A stretch of 64,000 bases of DNA from Treponema sp. (GTDB lineage Bacteria > Spirochaetota > Spirochaetia > Treponematales > Treponemataceae), in contig JAFYWB010000046.1 of assembly GCA_017549025.1 (NCBI GenBank), forward strand, positions 1 to 64,000. Direction: 5' to 3'. A model generated the notes under the pieces. That model searched no databases. It worked only from the letters and a program-made list of their open reading frames with translations, and was not told the origin of the DNA. Position numbers and translations under genes: made by a program. Shown here in pieces: positions 35,149 to 42,697 of this stretch (positions are counted from its first letter, which is position 1; the number at the start of each line of letters is the position of its first letter).

Positions 35149-35161
35149 CGCTATTTTACAA

Positions 35162-36283
35162 TTAAATTGTCACCAATTCATAGGAGCCTGAACCAAGCCC
35201 AATCTTTTCTGCATGGGTAATTTGGCCTCTCCAGTCGGTGGATGGATGGGTATCGCAGAAGTGATCTCCGTGAGTATGTTCCTTTTCATCCAAACAAGAA
35301 CCAGCACTCACAGGCTGCTTATTCACTGCATCTGCACAGGCAATATCAATGGCCACAGGGTCAAAGGAAGCAAACATTCCCACATCAGGAACAATGGGAG
35401 CATCATTTTCTGCATGGCAATCACAGTAGGGAGAAATATCCATAGCTAGACTCACATGGAAATGAGGCCTTCCGTGAAGGACTGCAGCTGCATATTCTAC
35501 CATCTTATAATTGAGCACATCGTTGGAGTTATCTGCACCAGGTCGGATAGCATCTGTAGGACATACACCAATACAACGACCACAGCCAGTACAAGCAGAC
35601 TCATCAATAAAGGCTTTTTTATCAGTAATGGTGATACAATTATGGGCACAGTTGTTTTTGCACTGAGAACAACCAATACATTTCTTTGTATACACATAGG
35701 GCTTTCCTGCAGCATGCATTTCCATCTTTCCAGCTCTGGAACCACAACCCATTCCTAGGTTCTTAATGGCACCACCAAAACCAGTTGCTTCGTGAGCCTT
35801 AAAATGATTCAAAGAAATAACAATGTCTGCATCCATTACTGCACGACCAATCTTTGCTTCCTTTACATACTCTCCATTAGGAACAGGAACATAGGCTTCA
35901 TCAGTACCCTTTAATCCGTCTCCAATCAGCACGTGACACCCAGTAGACAAGGGGGAAAATCCATTCAAATAGGCTGCATCAAGATGATCCAGAGCATTCT
36001 TTCTGCTTCCTACATACAGGGTATTACAGTCCACCAAAAATGGCTTACCTCCCAGCTCCTTCACCAAATCCACCACTACCTTGGCATAATTAGGCCGCAA
36101 AAAAGCCAAATTGCCCAGTTCACCAAAATGCATTTTAATAGCTACATATTTTCCAGCAAAATCAATGTTTTCAATGCCAGCAGTCACCAAGAGACGGCGC
36201 ATTTTAGGCAACAAACCTTCTCGAAAGGTTGTACGGAAATTGGTAAAATACACTTTTGAAATTGTAGATTCTGAGCTACCCAT
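35162..36283 (-). CDS. DUF362 protein with two [4Fe-4S] motifs
   Basis: About 373 residues from ATG 36283, chosen because GGAGG lies 5 nt upstream. The N-terminal half is DUF362-like (IKMHFGELGNLAFLRPNY, VDCNTLYVGSR, GGAIKNLGMGCGSRAG). The middle carries two ferredoxin motifs, CIGCSQCKNNCAHNC and CTGCGRCIGVCP. DUF362 Fe-S proteins occur in many anaerobes as electron-transfer factors, and their exact partner is unknown. It is a single-gene unit converging on birA with 13 bp between the stops. No signal peptide, so cytoplasmic. Confidence 0.88.
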   Translation of the reverse strand: MGSSESTISKVYFTNFRTTFREGLLPKMRRLLVTAGIENIDFAGKYVAIKMHFGELGNLAFLRPNYAKVVVDLVKELGGKPFLVDCNTLYVGSRKNALDHLDAAYLNGFSPLSTGCHVLIGDGLKGTDEAYVPVPNGEYVKEAKIGRAVMDADIVISLNHFKAHEATGFGGAIKNLGMGCGSRAGKMEMHAAGKPYVYTKKCIGCSQCKNNCAHNCITITDKKAFIDESACTGCGRCIGVCPTDAIRPGADNSNDVLNYKMVEYAAAVLHGRPHFHVSLAMDISPYCDCHAENDAPIVPDVGMFASFDPVAIDIACADAVNKQPVSAGSCLDEKEHTHGDHFCDTHPSTDWRGQITHAEKIGLGSGSYELVTI

Positions 36284-36483
36284 AAAATCCTCCATATATT
36301 AAGGCAGATATTTTCTGAATGGCATATACATACCTTTCTATATTCTATCCCTTTTAATAAGATTTGAATATTACTTTGACTGTCATTTACATGCTTTTTA
36401 TTCTTTTCCCGCTGAAAATAACTCCTTGTCCTAGCGAAATCAATTTGATATACTAAAAATATCTACCACCAAAGGGGCAATAC

Positions 36484-37566
36484 ATGGAAAAATCCAAGGT
36501 CAAGCGTTTCGGAATCCTGACTTCAGGCGGAGATGCTCCTGGACTAAACACAGCCATCAGAGGAGTTGCCCGGGCGGCAATTGAACAGTATGGAATGGAA
36601 GTTGTTGGCATTCAAAACGGTTACCGAGGATTAATTCAAGGCAATGCACGGCAAATGTTTTCCGCCGATTTTTCTGGAATCCTTACACGAGGTGGAACCA
36701 TCCTAGGAACTTCTCGAGAAAAACCCTTTAAACATCCCCTGCCAGATAGAGACGGTAAGCTTCCAATCGACCACATCAAGGAAAATTATGAAAAATGGGG
36801 CTTGGATGCCCTTGTAGTGCTGGGTGGAAATGGAACCAATACCACAGGAAGTCTCCTTGCACAAGAAGGATTGAATGTGATTGGCCTGCCTAAAACCATC
36901 GACAATGACCTACTTCACACAGACATTACCTTTGGATTTCACAGTGCAGTTTCCATCGCCACAGAAGCAATAGACCGCATTCATACCACCGCCCACAGTC
37001 ACAATCGCATTATGGTCATTGAGGTTATGGGACATAAAGCTGGTTGGTTGGGACTTTATTCAGGAGTTGCTGGTGGTGGAGACGTTATTCTCTTACCAGA
37101 AATTCCCTATAACATTGACTCCATTGCCCATCACCTAAAAAAAAGATGTGATGCTGGCAAGGAATTTTCCATCGTGGTGGTAGCCGAAGGAGCCCTTTCA
37201 GAAACAGAAGCCCTCATGGACAAGAAAACCTTCAAAAAAAGCCGCCAAGCCATGCAATATTCCATCGGGTACCGTGTTGCCCATGAATTGGAGTCTGCTA
37301 CAGGAATTGAATCACGAGTAACCGTTTTAGGCTACGTTCAGCGTGGTGGAACCCCCGTTCCCTACGACAGAGCCTTGGCTACAATGTTAGGCACAGAAGC
37401 CGTTCACATGATGGCTCGTGGTGAATTTGGCAAGATGGTTGCACTGCAAAATGGACAGGCTGTGGGAGTTCCTTTGGAGGATATAGCCGGAAAAATAAAG
37501 AAGGTACCACTGGATAGCCAAATGATTCAAGCGGGACGGGAGGTTGGAACATGCTTCGGAGACTAG
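36484..37566 (+). CDS. pfkA: 6-phosphofructokinase with mixed active-site residues
   Basis: 360 residues: GGDAPGLNTAIRG at the start, GGNGTNTTG at 114-122 and PKTIDND at 136-142. The catalytic base Asp140 is present. The residues that decide the phosphate donor are Gly117 (ATP-type) and Lys137 (found in PPi-type and in some atypical ATP enzymes), and the usual Asp before Gly117 is Asn116. I infer an atypical ATP-dependent enzyme, but PPi use cannot be excluded. GGGGCAAT precedes the ATG. The next gene starts 16 bp before its stop, so translation is likely coupled. Confidence 0.88.
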   Translation: MEKSKVKRFGILTSGGDAPGLNTAIRGVARAAIEQYGMEVVGIQNGYRGLIQGNARQMFSADFSGILTRGGTILGTSREKPFKHPLPDRDGKLPIDHIKENYEKWGLDALVVLGGNGTNTTGSLLAQEGLNVIGLPKTIDNDLLHTDITFGFHSAVSIATEAIDRIHTTAHSHNRIMVIEVMGHKAGWLGLYSGVAGGGDVILLPEIPYNIDSIAHHLKKRCDAGKEFSIVVVAEGALSETEALMDKKTFKKSRQAMQYSIGYRVAHELESATGIESRVTVLGYVQRGGTPVPYDRALATMLGTEAVHMMARGEFGKMVALQNGQAVGVPLEDIAGKIKKVPLDSQMIQAGREVGTCFGD

Positions 37567-38501
37567 ATTATAAATGCCACTTTTGTGCCTCTTGTGAAGG
37601 AATGGGTTGTGTAGGAGAAATGCCTGGCATGGGTGGAGCCTTCAACAGTGCCAACTTTATAGAAAATGTTGCTGGCTGGAAAAAGCTGGCAGCACAGCTC
37701 CTTCAGGATAAAGCATCCCTTCCAGCCCAAGAACAGGCTCTTTTGCAGCAGCTCCAAGAAGAAGGTTTTACCCTTCCCACCATTCGATTGGCTCCAATGA
37801 CTGGTGCTGTGGAAAACGTTGGTTATCAGGATGAACGAAGCTTCTATTTTGACTTGATTATTGCCTCTTGTGCCGCAGGCATTGAACTAGCCCTTGGAGA
37901 TGGATGCCCCGACGAAAAGCTCCTTTTCGGCATAGAAGCAGTTAAGGCTGCCAGTCAATTTTTTCCTCAGGCAAAGTCAGCCGTTTTTATCAAGCCCTAC
38001 GAAAACAAACGGATTCTAGAGCGGATGGAATGGAGCAAGGACGTGGCAGAAATCTACGGTGTGGATATTGACTCCTACAACATCATCACCATGCGGAACA
38101 AGGTAAACCTAGAAAAAAAGACTGCCACCACCTTAAAAGAGCTGCAATCTGCCTCTCACCTTCCCTTTGCCATAAAAGGTGTGTTTACTAAGGAAGATGT
38201 AGAAATGGTCACTGAGTTAAAGCCAGACATTGTAGTTGTGTCAAACCATGGTGGCCGCATTGAAACACGGAAAGGAAGCACTGCAGAATTTTTACAGGAA
38301 TATGGTAGCATACTAAAATCTAACTGCAAAGAATTGTGGGTAGATAGTGGAATCAGAAACTTTATGGACTTAGTAGTGGCAGCAAAGCTTGGTGCTACCC
38401 AGGTAATGATTGGTCGGCCCATTGTCACCGCCCTGTGCCGAGATGGCGTAAAAGGCGTTATTCATGCAATGGACCGACTCAGAACTTCACCAGTAAATTA
38501 A
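37551..38501 (+). CDS. FMN-dependent alpha-hydroxy-acid dehydrogenase-like protein
   Basis: 316 residues. The C-terminal barrel has the FMN/phosphate features of the lactate/glycolate oxidase family: VVSNHGGRIETRKGST, WVDSGIRNFMDLVVAAKLGA and QVMIGRPIV. The N-terminus is unusual: a Cys/Gly-rich piece CHFCASCEGMGCVGEMPGMGG, which may bind metal or an Fe-S cluster. The ATG at 37551 follows CGGGAGGTTGG and overlaps pfkA by 16 bp, suggesting a link to glycolytic hydroxy acids such as lactate. It converges on pyrE with a 4-bp overlap. The exact substrate cannot be told. Confidence 0.78.
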   Translation: MLRRLDYKCHFCASCEGMGCVGEMPGMGGAFNSANFIENVAGWKKLAAQLLQDKASLPAQEQALLQQLQEEGFTLPTIRLAPMTGAVENVGYQDERSFYFDLIIASCAAGIELALGDGCPDEKLLFGIEAVKAASQFFPQAKSAVFIKPYENKRILERMEWSKDVAEIYGVDIDSYNIITMRNKVNLEKKTATTLKELQSASHLPFAIKGVFTKEDVEMVTELKPDIVVVSNHGGRIETRKGSTAEFLQEYGSILKSNCKELWVDSGIRNFMDLVVAAKLGATQVMIGRPIVTALCRDGVKGVIHAMDRLRTSPVN

Positions 38502-39154
38502 TTTACTCCATACTGGGAACGATATGCCTTCATGGCATCAAGGTGTTCCTTGCCTTCAATTACGCCATCCTCAATAGCCTTGATAATGTCGTTGATAGTT
38601 ACAATGGAGTGAACGGTAATTCCAAAATCCTTGTATGCCTGCTGAACTGCAGAAAGCTCACTATCCAAGGCTTTTTCCATTCTATCCACGGTAATAATCA
38701 TGGCAGTAACTTTTATGTCTCCTGCTGCCTGCAGCTTAGGTAACACTTCTCTTAAAGCCTTTCCACTAGTCATTACATCTTCAATAATAATGACACGGCT
38801 TCCAGATTGAGGCTGCTGACCTACAAAGAGTCCGCCTTCTCCGTGGTCCTTTGCTTCCTTGCGGTCAAAGCAGTAGCCCATGTCTATTCCGTACTTATTG
38901 TACAATGCTACTGCAGCACTTACCGCCAAAGGAACACCCTTGTAGGCTGGTCCAAAAAGAATATCAGATTCAAGATTGTGCTCCTTTATGCAGTCTGCAT
39001 AAAAACCACCCAACCGTGCCAGATGAGCACCAGTCTTATAGTTACCAGTATTGATAAAATAAGGTGCCTTTCTACCACTCTTCAAAGTGAAGTCTCCAAA
39101 GGTTAAAACTCCACTGTCACTCATAAATTTGATGAATTCTTCCTTGTACGTCAT
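38498..39154 (-). CDS. pyrE: Orotate phosphoribosyltransferase
   Basis: 218 residues. Marks of PyrE: FTLKSGRKAPYFINTG, 'LFGPAYKGVPLAVSAAVAL' and the PRPP loop VIIIEDVMTSGKALRE, with the catalytic loop KEAKDHGEGG between. It joins orotate with PRPP to make OMP in pyrimidine synthesis. It is monocistronic and leftward, with GGAACT upstream of the ATG. Other pyr genes are not in the window. The C-terminal region (IVTINDIIKAIEDG) is a usual helical tail. Confidence 0.94.
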   Translation of the reverse strand: MTYKEEFIKFMSDSGVLTFGDFTLKSGRKAPYFINTGNYKTGAHLARLGGFYADCIKEHNLESDILFGPAYKGVPLAVSAAVALYNKYGIDMGYCFDRKEAKDHGEGGLFVGQQPQSGSRVIIIEDVMTSGKALREVLPKLQAAGDIKVTAMIITVDRMEKALDSELSAVQQAYKDFGITVHSIVTINDIIKAIEDGVIEGKEHLDAMKAYRSQYGVN

Positions 39155-39255
39155 AGTTCCATTCTATCAGATTTGACATAAATCTTGAATAGTGATGTAA
39201 TGGAATATAACCTTATTTATCTAAATAATCTATCTTATTAAGACAGGATACAGAC

Positions 39256-40164
39256 ATGAAAATCAGAATCATAGAAATGCCACTAGATTTTGGGGGAAAC
39301 AGACATGGCTCCGACATGGGACCTTCTGCCATCCGTTTAGCAGGACTAAAGCAACGACTAGCTACCTTGGAGCATGAAATCATCACCTCATTTTCTCCCA
39401 TCGATATTCATCCTCAGGAATATGAATCTCCCGGAAGAAGCGATGCAAAATATTTGAACCAGATTGTAGAAGCCTGCCAAGTGCTGGCAACCCAAGCAGA
39501 ATGCTCCATTAATCAAGGAGAATTCCCACTGGTACTGGGTGGTGACCATTCAATTGCGCTGGGAACCATTGCTGGAGTTTCCACTGCTTGTAAAAAGCAA
39601 AACAAGGAGTTGGGTATTTTGTACGTAGATGCCCACGGAGATTTTAACACCCACGAAACCTCCCCTTCTGGCAACATCCACGGTATGTGTTTGGCAGCTT
39701 CCTGCGGCTATGGTTTACCTCAGCTTACTCAGCTGTACACCACCAACAGAAAAATTGATCCAAAGAATATTTGCTACGTGGGATTGCGAGACATAGACCC
39801 AAAGGAAAAGCTTTTGATGAAGGAAGCTGGAGTTACCGCATTTACCATGAGCGACATTGATCGCCAAGGTTTTGCTTCAGTACTGCAACAGGTAACCTCC
39901 TTCTTTAAATCAAAGGTAGATGCTGTTCACGTGAGCTTTGACATGGATGTTATTGATCCCATGTTTGCTCCTGGTGTTGGAATTCCCCTTCCTGGTGGAC
40001 TAAACTATAGAGAGGCACTGCTACTTATGGAAGAAATGGCCGCTACCCAAATGGTGGTTTCTGCCGAATTTGTGGAAGTGAACCCAGTTCTTGATGTACG
40101 TAGTCAAACAGCACGTATGGCAGTAGAGCTTATGGCACGACTTTTAGGAGATACCATTTTTTAA
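39256..40164 (+). CDS. rocF: Arginase
   Basis: 302 residues of the ureohydrolase family, arginase type. Metal ligands are in LVLGGDHSIALG, VDAHGDFNTHETSPSGNIHG and SFDMDVIDPMFAPGVG. It starts MKIRIIEMPLDFGGNRHGSD, as in bacterial arginases. It cleaves arginine to ornithine and urea. The next gene begins in its stop codon (TAATG). No urease is in view. With argA 1 kb downstream the locus touches both synthesis and breakdown of arginine. An agmatinase function is less likely given the N-terminus. Confidence 0.92.
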   Translation: MKIRIIEMPLDFGGNRHGSDMGPSAIRLAGLKQRLATLEHEIITSFSPIDIHPQEYESPGRSDAKYLNQIVEACQVLATQAECSINQGEFPLVLGGDHSIALGTIAGVSTACKKQNKELGILYVDAHGDFNTHETSPSGNIHGMCLAASCGYGLPQLTQLYTTNRKIDPKNICYVGLRDIDPKEKLLMKEAGVTAFTMSDIDRQGFASVLQQVTSFFKSKVDAVHVSFDMDVIDPMFAPGVGIPLPGGLNYREALLLMEEMAATQMVVSAEFVEVNPVLDVRSQTARMAVELMARLLGDTIF

Positions 40165-40988
40165 TGAGAAAAATTTTTTTTCTTATTTTATTCCTTTCTT
40201 TCTCTCTGGAAATTTATGGTGAGCAACCAGAACCAGTTCCTTTGCCCACTTTCCCAGAAAGAAAGGAAGCGATTCTCCTCCAAAAACAAAAAACAGAAAA
40301 TCAAAAAAAAATTGATTCCGTTATTTGGAGTTTAAACTGGCATACAGGAATCCAACAAATAAACATTAAAAAACTTTCTCCTGCAGAAGATGTAGAAATG
40401 AATATGTCAGAAATTATGCTGACATCTAACAAATATAAAAGTGTTGTTATCACTGTAGATATGGCATCACTATTTACCATTTATTCAGATGTTTTCGTCG
40501 GTTTTACAAAGGAAGCCTTTCCAAAAGATTTTTTTATAAATACCATTCCCTATCGCTATCCTCATCTGAGTTCCATAGAATCAGATTCGTATATAGCAAA
40601 GAAATTCCATCTCGAAACAGGCTTATCCACAGCTCCATATATTGGCTATTCCTTTGCTAAATATAGACTTATACCACTTCAGAAAACTATAGAAATAAGC
40701 AATAAAATTTATCACTCTATCGTTCTGGGTAATAAATTCATATTTCAACCACATCGGACATTTTTCATTGAGACAAGTATTTCCATTTCTCCCTTAACAT
40801 CTATAGATAAAAATTTATTGTCTATGTTTCAAATCAATTATGACAGTAAATTTACCTTTAAAACAAATTTCTTTACTTTTTCTTTACTTTTAGCAAACAA
40901 AAATAATATCGAATATAAAACTGTTCACCAAGAATCAAGTACAATTTCTATTTCTAAAATTGGATTCCGAATCAAATTCACCCTCTAA
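40164..40988 (+). CDS. Secreted protein, possible beta-barrel, unknown function
   Basis: 274 residues, starting in the arginase stop (overlap of 1 bp). Signal peptide MRKIFFLILFLSFSLEIYG, then a charged stretch and long alternating hydrophobic/aromatic segments such as FIFQPHRTFFIETSISIS and 'YDSKFTFKTNFFTFSLLLA', which suggest beta strands of an outer-membrane barrel. The last residues are IRIKFTL-like, ending in an aromatic/hydrophobic pattern. The DNA is markedly AT-rich compared with arginase. No recognised family. The gap that follows (40989-41045) is AT-rich. Confidence 0.6.
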   Translation: MRKIFFLILFLSFSLEIYGEQPEPVPLPTFPERKEAILLQKQKTENQKKIDSVIWSLNWHTGIQQINIKKLSPAEDVEMNMSEIMLTSNKYKSVVITVDMASLFTIYSDVFVGFTKEAFPKDFFINTIPYRYPHLSSIESDSYIAKKFHLETGLSTAPYIGYSFAKYRLIPLQKTIEISNKIYHSIVLGNKFIFQPHRTFFIETSISISPLTSIDKNLLSMFQINYDSKFTFKTNFFTFSLLLANKNNIEYKTVHQESSTISISKIGFRIKFTL

Positions 40989-41045
40989 TTATTTTTAATT
41001 ATATTTAATTTATTAAGTATTTATTAAAATTATCATTCCAACTCA

Positions 41046-41074
41046 TTGCATTTACTCAAGTGATTATATACAAT
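41046..41074 (+). promoter_or_regulatory. Promoter of argA, leaderless layout
   Basis: TTGCAT (41046-41051), a 17-nt spacer and TACAAT (41069-41074). The ATG at 41081 is 6 nt after the -10, so the transcript should begin at the start codon; there is no Shine-Dalgarno. Confidence 0.6.
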
Positions 41075-41080
41075 AGTTTC

Positions 41081-42442
41081 ATGAGCATTCAGTCAATTTC
41101 TTCAAAGGCAGAAGACATTCGGGACGTACTTCGGTACATCAAAAAATTCAAGGCAGCTTCCGTAGTCATTTATATTGATGATAGGCTTATTGATCAGCCT
41201 CTTTTTACCAGCCACATTCGAGACATTGCCATGATTCACGAAGCAGGAATCCAAGTGGTGATTGTTCCTGGAGCCCGTAAACGAATTGATGAGGTTCTCG
41301 AAACAAACAACATCCAGTGGAGGATGAAAAACGGAGTTCGTCTCACAAAAGAAGACGCCCTCCCACTGATAAAAATGGCTGCATTTGATGTGGCAAACCG
41401 TATTATGACAAGTCTTGCTGGTGAAGGAAAAACTGCCGTTATAGGAAACTGGGTTCGAGCCAGAAGCATGGGAATCCTTGATGGTATTGATTTTTCTGCA
41501 GCAGGAGATATAGATAAAATACAGGTTGATGCTGTCAAAACAATTTTGGAAGATAGATTTATTCCCATTTTCCCCTGTATTGGATGGAGTTTAGCTGGAA
41601 AACCCTACAATATTTCTTCTGTGGAATTAGCAGCAGAAATTGCTCAACGTCTCCAGGCCGACAAGCTTTTCTTTCTGCTTCCCAACGGAAATATTAGTGA
41701 AGAAAACTTTTTCATTCCCCAGCATATTTCCCGTTCACCAGAAAATAAAATTCCTGCTTTGAATATTTCAGAAGCACAAGAATTGCTTGAAAAAAACAGT
41801 TTCCATCACGAAAATAATGTTCCTCTGGATGAAAATCTATCACAGAAAGAAAAGATTCTTAAGTTAATTCGTATTGGTATCAAAGCCTGTACAAATGGTG
41901 TTTCTCGTGTCCACATCCTAGATGGTCTCATTGATGGAACAATTCCCTGCGAAATTTTCTCCAACCTGGGCTGTGGCACCATGATTTACGAAAGCGATTA
42001 TGGTCGTATTCGAGAAATGACTACCGAAGATATTCCCGCCATACTGAACCTTATTCGCCCCTTTGTAGAAGAAGGAATCCTTTTACCACGAACAGAACAA
42101 AGTCTTGCGGCCACCTTTACTGATTATATTGTGTACGAACTGGATAATGGAATTAAAGGTTGCGCTGCACTCCATCTCTATAATGATTTTCAAGCCGAAA
42201 TTGCTGCTGTGGCGGTGGATCCCGTTTGTTCGCACCTAGGAATTGGTCCAAAAATGATGGAATATCTGTTGAATAAAGCCCAATCACAGCAAGCTACAAG
42301 TGTATTTATTCTTACCACACGAACTGCTGACTGGTTTGAAATGCAAGGATTTATTCCCGATGATATTTCTACCCTTCCTACCAAGCGAAAGGAAAAATGG
42401 TCTCCTTCCCGTGGCTCAAAACTTTTTAGAAAAAAATTGTAG
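41081..42442 (+). CDS. argA: Amino-acid N-acetyltransferase (N-acetylglutamate synthase)
   Basis: 453 residues. The N-terminal two thirds is an amino-acid-kinase fold (VVIYIDDRLIDQPLFTSHIR, GIQVVIVPGARKRIDEVL, 'HILDGLIDGTIPCEIFSNLG'). The C-terminal 140 residues are a GNAT acetyltransferase (IREMTTEDIPAILNLIRPF, AAVAVDPVCSHLGIGPKMME). This is the classical ArgA layout: first step of arginine synthesis, acetyl-CoA plus glutamate. The ATG at 41081 is chosen over the GTG at 41060 because a promoter -10 lies between them. No other arg genes follow. Confidence 0.9.
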   Translation: MSIQSISSKAEDIRDVLRYIKKFKAASVVIYIDDRLIDQPLFTSHIRDIAMIHEAGIQVVIVPGARKRIDEVLETNNIQWRMKNGVRLTKEDALPLIKMAAFDVANRIMTSLAGEGKTAVIGNWVRARSMGILDGIDFSAAGDIDKIQVDAVKTILEDRFIPIFPCIGWSLAGKPYNISSVELAAEIAQRLQADKLFFLLPNGNISEENFFIPQHISRSPENKIPALNISEAQELLEKNSFHHENNVPLDENLSQKEKILKLIRIGIKACTNGVSRVHILDGLIDGTIPCEIFSNLGCGTMIYESDYGRIREMTTEDIPAILNLIRPFVEEGILLPRTEQSLAATFTDYIVYELDNGIKGCAALHLYNDFQAEIAAVAVDPVCSHLGIGPKMMEYLLNKAQSQQATSVFILTTRTADWFEMQGFIPDDISTLPTKRKEKWSPSRGSKLFRKKL

Positions 42443-42481
42443 CAGTATTTTTTTAGTTTGAAAATTAATTCTTTTTTGGAA

Positions 42482-42497
42482 TGTTTCACGTGAAACA
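42482..42497. promoter_or_regulatory. parS site 1
   Basis: Perfect 16-bp palindrome TGTTTCACGTGAAACA, the ParB-binding consensus used for chromosome segregation. Confidence 0.92.
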
Positions 42498-42526
42498 GTT
42501 TTTATAGGATTTCTAACCTAATAAAT

Positions 42527-42542
42527 TGTTTCACGTGAAACT
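42527..42542. promoter_or_regulatory. parS site 2 (15/16)
   Basis: TGTTTCACGTGAAACT differs from the parS consensus only at the last base; it lies 29 bp from site 1. Confidence 0.88.
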
Positions 42543-42587
42543 TTTTTTTTAAAAAAAAGAATAGGTCAATTATTTTATAAACTTGAA

Positions 42588-42603
42588 TGTTTCACGTGAA
42601 ACA
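42588..42603. promoter_or_regulatory. parS site 3
   Basis: Perfect TGTTTCACGTGAAACA, 45 bp from site 2. The three sites fill the 255-bp gap between converging argA and gyrA. Confidence 0.92.
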
Positions 42604-42697
42604 AAAAAATAGGGGCAAGTTCCAATGACACCTATGGAACCTGCCCCAGCCTGATGTAAAAGAATGAAGTCTATCCCCTCATAGACTGCACTCTTAC

